Part shown: positions 25,132 to 32,244 of the stretch, piece by piece | Layout of the letters: every line of letters begins with the position of its first letter | Numbering within the stretch: position 1 is the first letter of the stretch | Source of the DNA: an uncultured Lentisphaeria bacterium | Lineage (GTDB): Bacteria; Verrucomicrobiota; Lentisphaeria; Victivallales; Victivallaceae | DNA: 32,244 bases | Assembly: GCA_903863035.1 (NCBI GenBank) | Contig: CAIPAT010000424.1 | Location: 1-32,244, forward strand | Reading direction: 5' to 3' | Made by a program: the position numbers and the translations under genes | The notes under the pieces: model-generated | Databases searched by the model: none | Told to the model about the DNA's origin: nothing | Seen by the model: the letters and a program-made list of their open reading frames with translations, nothing else

Positions 25132-25565
25132 GAACTTCCTTTCGGTTGTTTTTTTTGTTTTGCTCTCTTATGCTTTAAAACATGGCCATTAAGCTCAAAA
25201 AATGACCCGTTTTCAGCATCCACCACCTTAAAAGAACAAGATAATCTGGTTAAGTTACAACCTTTTATACAATTTTTCAAGAGAGCCATTTTTGCCCGCC
25301 GCTTCTTTTTCCAAGAATTTTAAGTATCTACGAAAAGTGGCAGGACTTATACTCTATAAGGTTGAAAATTTAACATAGATGAGCAGGATTGTGGATTGGA
25401 TTTTTTCGATCCGACTGACAGACGATATAAATATCGCCGGAAGAAGGAACGGAAAAAGACGGCCGCAAGACATTCATCCCGCATTATAGAGTATACTCTT
25501 CCTTCCTGAAATCTGAACCATATTTCATTATATCAATAAAAATGACGTTTTTTTTAAGAAAGGTA
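25132..25565. other. Divergent regulatory region between fabD and the glycan regulator
   Basis: No gene is seen. TATACTCTATAA (25348-25359) and its exact complement TTATAGAGTATA (25484-25495) are 124 bases apart. The second overlaps a perfect 12-bp palindrome AGAGTATACTCT (25488-25499). CGATAT/ATATCG arms occur at 25423-25436. These may be operators for the neighbouring regulator or for fab expression. I could not identify a convincing fabD promoter. Confidence 0.55.
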
Positions 25566-25615
25566 TTGACAGCCTGGTATAATCTGAATATAATCCTAGT
25601 ATAATCAAGTATAAT
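25566..25615 (+). promoter_or_regulatory. Consensus sigma-70 promoter with four phased TATAAT boxes
   Basis: TTGACA (25566-25571) and TATAAT (25589-25594) are separated by exactly 17 bases, a full-consensus promoter that would start transcription about 28 bases before the regulator ATG. Further TATAAT boxes lie at 25578, 25600 and 25610, giving steps of 11, 11 and 10 bases, one helical turn each. The array may be an autoregulatory operator overlapping the promoter. Confidence 0.75.
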
Positions 25616-25628
25616 TAGAGAGCTGACG

Positions 25629-26723
25629 ATGTTAATTGAAGAACGAAAATCAAGTGCGACGCCGGTATATCTGCAAATAAAGAAGCAGTTGCGGGACTAT
25701 ATAGTCAGCAATAAACTTGAGCCGGATGCGCCGATTCCTAATGTAAGGCAGGTGGCTGCAATGGCAGGAGTAAGCCTGCGCACGGCAGATTTGGCCATGA
25801 TAGCCCTGATTGAAGATGGCGTCTGCTATCGCCGTCCCAAGAAAGGTACTTTCGTCGCACATAATGTATTTTCCAATATGGGCCAGCGGCGGGTGGTTGG
25901 AATCAATTGCCATCATTCGTTTCAGGAAATGGAAAGCAACTTGCTGGAAATGGCCGTCTATCGCGGGATTGCAGAGAAAGGGCAGGAATTAAAGATAGTG
26001 CCTTTTTTCATTACCGGCGGCTTAGATGAAAATATTGATTTTTACCGGAACAGCCGGGAAATGGCTTTGTCTGGAATTATTCTGCTGTCAGACGTCTCCC
26101 GTGATAAAAATCTTGACAGCTTAAAAGCATTTCCTAATGTTCGTTTTGTGCTTATCAACTATGACATGGCCAACTTCTCCGATGCGCCGGACAATATTGT
26201 TGGAATTTTTAATGACGATTTTTCCGGAGGGTATCAGGCTGCTGAATATATGGTCAGCAAGGGACATCGCGAGTTCGCGGTATTCAGCTATGACGTTGAA
26301 GACGAAAACTACCATCACCGCATTGACGGGTTTCTGCAGGCGTTGAGCGACAGCGGGATCAAAATACATCCTGATCTGATACTTAATGGCGGCAGTCCGA
26401 CCGGCAGGGACGCCAAAGGTTTAATTGAAATAGGAACTGAGCTGATGAAGCGGGCCCTGGGTTCAGGACAAAGATTTAACGCGGTATTGTGTGTCAATGA
26501 TTTCCTGGCTTTCGGCGCCAAAGAATATTGCCGATCGACTGGTAATGACATCGCAGTGATCGGTTATGATAATTTGAACCCTGAATTATCGCAGCGCCTC
26601 TCTTTCCCGACAATCGCAATTGACTTTTGCAGCATGGGGCGCAAAGCGCTGGAAGTGCTTTCAGGACAGGCAGCACCATCCCAGAAGATTATAAGAATAT
26701 CCCCCAGGCTTATTCCTAGATAA
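25629..26723 (+). CDS. GntR-LacI hybrid transcriptional regulator
   Basis: Residues 1 to about 77 form a GntR-type winged helix (TPVYLQIKKQLRDYIVSNKL, then PNVRQVAAMAGVSLRTADLAMIALIEDGVCYRRPKKGTFV). The rest is a LacI/Peripla_BP_3 sugar-binding domain (VVGINC, GYQAAEYMVSKGHREFAVFSYDVE, RIDGF, AVLCVNDFLAFGAKEY, IAVIGYDNL). The architecture resembles AraR-type sugar repressors. It should respond to a sugar and control the three downstream glycan genes, and perhaps itself through the phased TATAAT array. The gap to the next gene is 66 bases. Confidence 0.9.
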   Translation: MLIEERKSSATPVYLQIKKQLRDYIVSNKLEPDAPIPNVRQVAAMAGVSLRTADLAMIALIEDGVCYRRPKKGTFVAHNVFSNMGQRRVVGINCHHSFQEMESNLLEMAVYRGIAEKGQELKIVPFFITGGLDENIDFYRNSREMALSGIILLSDVSRDKNLDSLKAFPNVRFVLINYDMANFSDAPDNIVGIFNDDFSGGYQAAEYMVSKGHREFAVFSYDVEDENYHHRIDGFLQALSDSGIKIHPDLILNGGSPTGRDAKGLIEIGTELMKRALGSGQRFNAVLCVNDFLAFGAKEYCRSTGNDIAVIGYDNLNPELSQRLSFPTIAIDFCSMGRKALEVLSGQAAPSQKIIRISPRLIPR

Positions 26724-26789
26724 GTTTGACTATTCCGGCAGGATAAACTTGCAGGAAAAAATAAAGAAATAATAAACAGGAAGAATGAA

Positions 26790-27917
26790 ATGTTAAAGAT
26801 CAGACGGTTTAAAAATAATCCAATCCTTGGACCGAACCCGGATTTGCCATGGGGCCGCGATGAAGCGCGCAATCCAGGCGTTATCTTTGACGGCAGCACG
26901 TTCCATATGCTGTTTACCGCGTCAACTGAACTGCTGGGCGGCAGTGGCGGCGATATGGTGCTGGGTTATGCGCAAAGTTCAGACGGAATCAATTTTAAAT
27001 GTGCCTCTGAACCTTTTTTGCGGCCGTCGGCCAACCCGGATGATTTCGATCACGGCTCCGTTGAAGATTCCAGAATTACTGAATTCGAAGGTAAATATTA
27101 TATCGCTTATGCCGGACGTTCATTCAATATGAAAAAATATGCAGAAGGGAAACGCCGGACCGGACCCGGCGGCAACCTTAATCCAACCTGGACTGACAAT
27201 TTCCGGCGGGTGGGACTGGCGGCAACCTCGGACTGGAAACAGATTGACCGGCTCGGACCGGTTACCAGCGAACACATGAGCGACGCGAATGTGGCTCTAT
27301 TCCCGGAGAAAATTAACGGTAAATTTGTCATGCTGCACCGTCCGACCCCGTTCATCCCGTGGACTCTGCCATTGATTTACAATCCGGGCGGTATGTGGAT
27401 ATCATTTGCCGATACCATGACTTGTTGTGCGTCAGACGCCAAAGAAATGCCATGGAATATGAAAGACGGCAGAGATGTTCCTGACGATCATCTGCTGATC
27501 AAGCCGGAATGGGAATGGGAAAAGTTAAAAGTGGGCGGGTCGGGCGTTCCGATTCCCACCGATGACGGCTGGCTGACGTTCTACCATGCGGTGGACAGAG
27601 ACGGAGTTTACCGCGTCGGTCTGATGCTGCTGGACCGGCAGGATCCGAGAAAAGTTATCGCACGTTCTCCGCAACCGGTCATGGAGCCGCAGGAATCATA
27701 CGAGTTGAACGGTCTGTATCCGAAATGTATTTTCCCATGCGCCAATGTCGTAGTTGATAACGAAATATTTATTTATTACGGAATTGTTGACCTTTATTGC
27801 GGACTTGCAACGGCGGGACTGCGGGAAGCATTAGACTATGTTTTGCAATTCCGCCCGAAAAATAAAGTTGTATCCAATTGGACAAAAGAAAAACAATTAG
27901 AAGAAGTTTGTGTATAA
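26790..27917 (+). CDS. GH130-like beta-mannoside phosphorylase/hydrolase
   Basis: A five-bladed propeller protein of 375 residues without a signal peptide, so cytoplasmic. Family features are RFKNNPILGPNPDLPW at the N-terminus, ARNPGVIFDGSTFHMLFTAS, and SVEDSRITEFEGKYYIAYAG, the counterpart of the usual (G/S)VEDPRI motif with Ser in place of Pro. WGxGG-type and GSGVPIPTDDGWLTFYHAVD stretches follow. GH130 enzymes split beta-mannosides by phosphorolysis or hydrolysis, and which applies here cannot be told from sequence inspection. CAGGAAG precedes the ATG. Confidence 0.82.
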   Translation: MLKIRRFKNNPILGPNPDLPWGRDEARNPGVIFDGSTFHMLFTASTELLGGSGGDMVLGYAQSSDGINFKCASEPFLRPSANPDDFDHGSVEDSRITEFEGKYYIAYAGRSFNMKKYAEGKRRTGPGGNLNPTWTDNFRRVGLAATSDWKQIDRLGPVTSEHMSDANVALFPEKINGKFVMLHRPTPFIPWTLPLIYNPGGMWISFADTMTCCASDAKEMPWNMKDGRDVPDDHLLIKPEWEWEKLKVGGSGVPIPTDDGWLTFYHAVDRDGVYRVGLMLLDRQDPRKVIARSPQPVMEPQESYELNGLYPKCIFPCANVVVDNEIFIYYGIVDLYCGLATAGLREALDYVLQFRPKNKVVSNWTKEKQLEEVCV

Positions 27918-27948
27918 AACAAAATAACAGGAGAAGGAAGCGAAGAAA

Positions 27949-28713
27949 ATGAAAAACAGCACAAGAAGAATCGGTCGAAACGCAAAAAGGATACGGAATT
28001 TTACACTCATTGAACTCCTGGTCGTGATCGCCATCATCGCAATTTTAGCTGCGATGCTGCTGCCTGCGCTGGGCAAAGCTCGAGAAAAGGCCCGCAGCAA
28101 CGCCTGTGTAAATCAGGTAAAACAATTATCCGTGGCTGGCTTTATGTATATGAATGATAATAGCGACTGGATTGTTCCGCACTCAAAATTAGCTACTCAG
28201 ACCGCGCCTGCAACTTGCGGCAGACTCGGAACATGGTATCAGGATATCATGTCATACGCAGGGCTGAAAACAATATACACAGGTCCGGCATCAGCGGGAA
28301 ATAATCCATCTCCTAAAACCAGTATTTTCACTTGCCCAAGTGCAACAGTAAGAAGTCCATCCGTCACCGGCATTAATAAAGGGACCAATTATGGATATAC
28401 TCAAGGCAATGGGATTCCAATGTTCGGATATGCCTATAATCAACAATTAATGTCAGGAGGAAGCTGGAAAGCAATAAAGATAAATAGTATTCCTCTGCCT
28501 GGTTATGTATTTTTTATTTCTGATGGGAATACCGCAACAGCAGATCAATATGACACCGTTGGTCTTGGTGCGCAAATTATACCCGGCGATCCCAACTGCC
28601 AGGTGGCTTACCGCCATAGTCAATCTTTGAATATAGCTTTTCTGGATGGACATGTTTCATCTACAAAGCGAATTGCATATCTTTACCGTTTTACAAAAAT
28701 TGTACCCAAGTAA
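27949..28713 (+). CDS. Prepilin-type protein with H-X9-DG domain
   Basis: A basic leader of about 22 residues precedes [16 protein letters not shown], the type IV prepilin/pseudopilin N-terminus with Glu at +5. The residue before Phe is Asn, not the canonical Gly. The rest is a soluble domain ending in [13 protein letters not shown], which fits the H-X9-DG processing-associated motif exactly. Such proteins are highly multiplied in Lentisphaerota and Planctomycetota, but their role is unclear. Here it lies between two carbohydrate genes with gaps of 31 and 9 bases, so it is likely part of the same operon and may help secretion or surface display. Confidence 0.92.
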   Translation: MKNSTRRIGRNAKRIRNFTLIELLVVIAIIAILAAMLLPALGKAREKARSNACVNQVKQLSVAGFMYMNDNSDWIVPHSKLATQTAPATCGRLGTWYQDIMSYAGLKTIYTGPASAGNNPSPKTSIFTCPSATVRSPSVTGINKGTNYGYTQGNGIPMFGYAYNQQLMSGGSWKAIKINSIPLPGYVFFISDGNTATADQYDTVGLGAQIIPGDPNCQVAYRHSQSLNIAFLDGHVSSTKRIAYLYRFTKIVPK

Positions 28714-28722
28714 GCAGGCAAT

Positions 28723-31700
28723 ATGAAAAAATTAAGCTGTAAATTGATTTTGCCGGTCATCGCTATATTTACAGCAATGACCATGTCAATGGCGGAGGAA
28801 GCCAAACCGGTTCTGGTTCTTAACAAAGGCATCGGCGGCAATAACACCGCCAATGCCTTGTCCAGAATAGAAAAAGACGTCCTGTCAATCAAGCCGGATT
28901 GCCTGATTATTGAATTCGGGATGAACGATGCCTTGAATTCGCAGAACCTGATAGAGCCTGAACAGTACGCGGAAAATATGCGTACCATCATCGCGAAAGC
29001 TCAACATGGAAACATCAAATATATTGCACTGGTTACAATTAATCCGGTTATCGAGAAATATGTCAGGGCAAGACACCAGAAATACCCGTTTAGCGATAGC
29101 CTGAATGAACGCATTGAAAAGTATAATCATAGAATAAAAGCTATAGCGCATGAAAAAAATCTTCTTCTGCTTGATCTTAACGAACTGATTATGAAAAATA
29201 AAGGAGCATCTGAACAGGCCGAATGTCTGATTAGAAATACTGTAAACAGCAAGAGCGCTGACGGTGTACATCTGACTGCTGACGGCAATAAATTGCTGGC
29301 TCGGGATGCCGCGGTAAAACTCAAAGCTGTAATCAAGCCGGGAGATACAGTCGTATGTTTCGGTGACAGTATTACTTTTGGCGCAAATCTTAAAGGTGCG
29401 GGAACAATCACCGGAGAGACTTATCCGGCGCATCTCAGTATACTGCTCAATAAGCAACTCGGCCTTGAAGCGCCCGTCGCCGCTGCGGAAACTGAACCGG
29501 CGGCGATATCTGTAACTTCCCCCGTTAATTTAATTGCCAACGGCAGTTTCGAACAATCAGCTAATGGTGTTATGCCTGATAACTGGGTTTTGTGGAAAAA
29601 GAACAATGATAAATGCGAACTGGTCAATGCCGTCAATGATGCGGTAAACGGTAAACGTATTGTCCGCATAGCCATTGGCGACAAACCGGCAGTGTCGGCA
29701 TTTGTACGAAGCGAGGCAGGTAAAATATCTCCTGGAAGTTACCGTTTTGCATGCAGTATGCGCGGCAGCGGAGAAGTCAGCACCGGCATAAGCACATATC
29801 AACCCGGTGCGCAACCCGTCTACAAAGTGATTGGCAATGCCAAACTTACTCCGGAATGGGTGACTGTCAACTATCCGGTCACAATCGACCATGGGGTTAA
29901 TACTTTTTCCATATCTTTCAGCGTCAAAGGCAAAGTTGATATTGACAATATCATTATGGAGCCGGTATCGACAAAGTTAATCAATGCGCCTGCTGCTGCT
30001 GCCGGTTTAAAAAACACGATGGAAATACAGAACGAATATATCCGGCTTAAACTGGCGCCGCCGGAACAAGGCGGTGGAATACTCAGCATCAAAAACCAGA
30101 ACGGAAAAGAGTTTATCAATAGACAAGCATCCGGGGAACTATGGCGGATTAAAATCAAGAAAATTCAGGTCAATACTGCCGGACTGCCCAAAGTAATAAA
30201 CCTTTCTATCGACCCGGAAAAAGATGACGGCACCGGCGGGATGGATCAGCAGCAGGATGAAGTTGAGATCGGCTCTCTGAATACAAATGCGGATTGTACC
30301 ATAGTAAAGGAGCCTGACGCGGTTAAATATATCTGGCGCGGAATTGACATTGGTACAGAGAAAAAATGTCTGAACGTGTGGGTTCGTTTTACTTTAAAAA
30401 GCAACGATCCGTTTTGCCGGATAAATGCCGGGTTCGAGAATAAAAGTGAAATCTATACCGTTTTTTATTTTATGACGCCTGAAATTAAAGGACTGGGAGG
30501 AATTGACGGACAATGCGATGCCGACCGTTTAGCAACACCGTCCTACAATGGCAGACTGATTGCAAATCCGGTCGAAAAAGGACTGCTGGGCAAAAACAGG
30601 ATTTTTCAACCTAACCGTTCCGGACACAGCATGGAATTTGACACTTATTATAATTCCGGCACCGGTCTTTACATGGGTTGCTTCGATGGTAATCAATTTG
30701 CAAAGCGCTATCAGATCGAAACTTCTCCGGAACGTGGAATCGAATGGACTCTGGTAAATATTCCCAACAATATGAAATCAGTTCCGCAGCGCTGGGAAGT
30801 TCCTTATCAAGCAGTAATCCGCTGTTTTTCCGGAGACTGGTATGATGCCTGTCAAATCTACCGGGAATGGGCGTTAAAGCAGTCGTGGAGTTCTGAAGGC
30901 CCTTTACTGACCAGAAAAAGTATTCCGCAATGGTTTAAAGAGATAGATGAATGGCTTTCTATTGGAGTGCCGCCGCTCTTCGCGTCTCTCGATGAATTCA
31001 ATAAGATGACACAAGACTTTGGGAAATACAGACTTGGCACAATGTGTTACAACTGGGGCGCAGGGCACCATTTCGACGAGATAACCCCTGAACGGTTTCC
31101 TCTGGACAACAAAGACATGGAATACCTGAAAATGATGTCTCAAAATAATATTGCCGTAATGGGTTATATCCAATGTACCGGCTGGAGCGATGCCACTGAA
31201 AGTTTTAAAAAAGAAGATGGAATCCGGAATACCGTTAAGACTTATTCCGGACAATCTCTAAAATGGGCGACTGATGTAAAAAGCAATGAAATGATTGCGT
31301 ATCCAGGCAAAGTATGGACTAAAGTGCTTGGAGATACTGTCGAAGCAATGGCGAAAGCCGGTTTTGCTGCAGCTTATCTTGATTCCGGCAATCACGGCGG
31401 CACTTACCTGAATTTCAATCCAGCCTGCTCCGGCGATTCCGGCGGCGGCAGCGGCTATATCAAAGGCAATCAGCAATTAATTGAAACTATTAAACAGCGA
31501 GCCAGAAAGATTAATCCTGAATTTTGTTTCACGGCTGAAAGTTTCTGGGAAGGCAATATCGCGGTTCTTGACGGAATTCTGGTTTGCAACACGACTAACA
31601 TTTACTTGGAAGGAGACCGTGTCACCGCCATTCCGATGGCTCAGACAGTATATCATGATTACTGTCTAATGTACAGCGTCTGGCCCAGCCGCTGGGATGT

Positions 31701-32118
31701 CGAACGGGACGCTGCTCGCGGTTATATCGCCAAACACGGACTGGCATTCGCATGGGGAGTAAAACCGGGGTGGAACATTCTTTCGCTTTTATATAAATAT
31801 CAGAATCATGAAATTGCGCTTGCCACTTCGCTTAAACGTTATGAAGCATATTCCAAATCAAAGAAGTTTCTGGTCTACGGGCAAATGTTGCGAACACCGC
31901 AAATCGTTTCTTTCAATGAACTTTTACCGGTTAAATGGCACATTTCATATTCCGAAAAATACTATAATGTAGATATGCCGTCAGTATTATGTACGGCATG
32001 GCGTGCGCCCGATGGAAAACTTGGAATTGTTTTATATAATATTTCAGATAAACCACGAAAAATATCGTTGAAACTTGACTGCAAAGAATACGCAATCAAT
32101 AAACGGATATTCTTTTGA
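28723..32118 (+). CDS. Secreted permuted SGNH hydrolase fused to CBM-like and DUF6259-like glycosidase region
   Basis: A signal peptide spans 1-24. The SGNH blocks occur in an unusual order: block II NKGIGGNN (34-41), block III GMND with N68, block V D180-GV-H183, then block I GDSIT with nucleophile S216 (214-218). Normally block I comes first. A CBM4/9-like module covers about 265-415 (LIANGSFEQ...DNWVLWKK, VDIDNIIMEPV). A long region (about 425-1131) resembles DUF6259: a beta-sandwich start (MEIQNEYIRLKLAP), then a TIM-barrel-like part with YLDSG (D887) and FTAESFWE (E939) as possible catalytic acids. The protein should act on glycans outside the cytoplasm, combining deacetylation and glycoside cleavage. 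The DUF6259 assignment is by remembered pattern and its reaction is unknown. Confidence 0.8.
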   Translation: MKKLSCKLILPVIAIFTAMTMSMAEEAKPVLVLNKGIGGNNTANALSRIEKDVLSIKPDCLIIEFGMNDALNSQNLIEPEQYAENMRTIIAKAQHGNIKYIALVTINPVIEKYVRARHQKYPFSDSLNERIEKYNHRIKAIAHEKNLLLLDLNELIMKNKGASEQAECLIRNTVNSKSADGVHLTADGNKLLARDAAVKLKAVIKPGDTVVCFGDSITFGANLKGAGTITGETYPAHLSILLNKQLGLEAPVAAAETEPAAISVTSPVNLIANGSFEQSANGVMPDNWVLWKKNNDKCELVNAVNDAVNGKRIVRIAIGDKPAVSAFVRSEAGKISPGSYRFACSMRGSGEVSTGISTYQPGAQPVYKVIGNAKLTPEWVTVNYPVTIDHGVNTFSISFSVKGKVDIDNIIMEPVSTKLINAPAAAAGLKNTMEIQNEYIRLKLAPPEQGGGILSIKNQNGKEFINRQASGELWRIKIKKIQVNTAGLPKVINLSIDPEKDDGTGGMDQQQDEVEIGSLNTNADCTIVKEPDAVKYIWRGIDIGTEKKCLNVWVRFTLKSNDPFCRINAGFENKSEIYTVFYFMTPEIKGLGGIDGQCDADRLATPSYNGRLIANPVEKGLLGKNRIFQPNRSGHSMEFDTYYNSGTGLYMGCFDGNQFAKRYQIETSPERGIEWTLVNIPNNMKSVPQRWEVPYQAVIRCFSGDWYDACQIYREWALKQSWSSEGPLLTRKSIPQWFKEIDEWLSIGVPPLFASLDEFNKMTQDFGKYRLGTMCYNWGAGHHFDEITPERFPLDNKDMEYLKMMSQNNIAVMGYIQCTGWSDATESFKKEDGIRNTVKTYSGQSLKWATDVKSNEMIAYPGKVWTKVLGDTVEAMAKAGFAAAYLDSGNHGGTYLNFNPACSGDSGGGSGYIKGNQQLIETIKQRARKINPEFCFTAESFWEGNIAVLDGILVCNTTNIYLEGDRVTAIPMAQTVYHDYCLMYSVWPSRWDVERDAARGYIAKHGLAFAWGVKPGWNILSLLYKYQNHEIALATSLKRYEAYSKSKKFLVYGQMLRTPQIVSFNELLPVKWHISYSEKYYNVDMPSVLCTAWRAPDGKLGIVLYNISDKPRKISLKLDCKEYAINKRIFF

Positions 32119-32182
32119 TACTTTACAGTTAACCTGCTTATTAGCAATCATTTAAATGATGATTGAAATAAAAAAATACTGG
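32119..32182. other. Short spacer with palindrome
   Basis: ATCATTTAAATGAT at 32147-32160 is a perfect 14-bp palindrome between the operon end and a possible convergent gene. It is A+T-rich and lacks a clean T-run, so its role as a terminator is doubtful. Confidence 0.4.
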
Positions 32183-32244
32183 CTACTTCAATTTTACATT
32201 TAACAGTTCAAGAATTTTCTTTTGCTCCTCATCTGTTTTCGAGA
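32183..32244 (-). CDS. Possible 3' end of an unknown minus-strand gene (partial)
   Basis: On the minus strand an open frame enters from the window edge and ends SKTDEEQKKILELLNVKLK then TAG. The composition looks like a real helical protein end, but it is too short to identify. Convergent placement with the preceding operon makes it plausible. Confidence 0.35.
   Translation of the reverse strand, partial: SKTDEEQKKILELLNVKLK

Noticed and set aside
1..32244. tRNA, rRNA or known riboswitch genes
   Set aside because: I looked in the spacers for cloverleaf arms, rRNA signatures and familiar riboswitch cores and found none that I could support by eye.

Overview
The window looks like a chromosomal segment of an uncultivated Lentisphaerota (Victivallales-type) bacterium. 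This is inferred, not proven, from three traits: a prepilin-type protein with the FTLIELL leader and a C-terminal H-X9-DG motif placed inside a carbohydrate gene cluster, a large SGNH/DUF6259-like secreted protein, and a GntR-LacI hybrid regulator. The core genes have a mid-range G+C, while several genes on the left are much richer in A+T.

Region 1 (1 to about 13.9 kb, + strand) is a defence island. In order it holds a type IIG-like restriction-methyltransferase, a dGTPase-like HD hydrolase, a RloC-like ABC ATPase/anticodon-nuclease candidate with a CPFC zinc-hook motif, a SIR2-domain protein with a zinc ribbon, a membrane-anchored putAbiC-like abortive infection protein, a Schlafen/AlbA_2 ATP-binding protein and a DinD-like protein. 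Several of these families attack tRNA, NAD+ or dGTP, which fits growth arrest or suicide defence. Between the genes lie repeated remnants of the 3' end of a methyltransferase gene (ending in variants of LYGLTEEEIKIVE). Three of them abut the same REP-like palindromic element. This pattern suggests that the island was assembled and reshuffled by recombination at a recurring methylase-tail sequence.

Region 2 (13.9-15.8 kb, + strand) holds an orphan periplasmic-binding lipoprotein of the branched-chain amino acid type and a CBM9-like protein.

Region 3 (25.1 down to 15.8 kb, - strand) is core metabolism. It runs fabD-fabG-acpP-fabF (fatty acid synthesis, with a terminator-like hairpin between acpP and fabF), a LysM lipoprotein, then phoH-pgpH-ybeY-corC, the conserved RNA-processing/c-di-AMP/ion-transport neighbourhood.

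Region 4 (25.6-32.1 kb, + strand) is a glycan-use operon: a GntR-LacI regulator behind a consensus promoter with four helically phased TATAAT boxes, a GH130-like glycoside phosphorylase/hydrolase, the pseudopilin-like protein, and a secreted 1131-residue protein. The SGNH hydrolase domain of that protein appears circularly permuted and is followed by a CBM-like and a DUF6259-like glycosidase region. The last 60 bases may hold the 3' end of a minus-strand gene.
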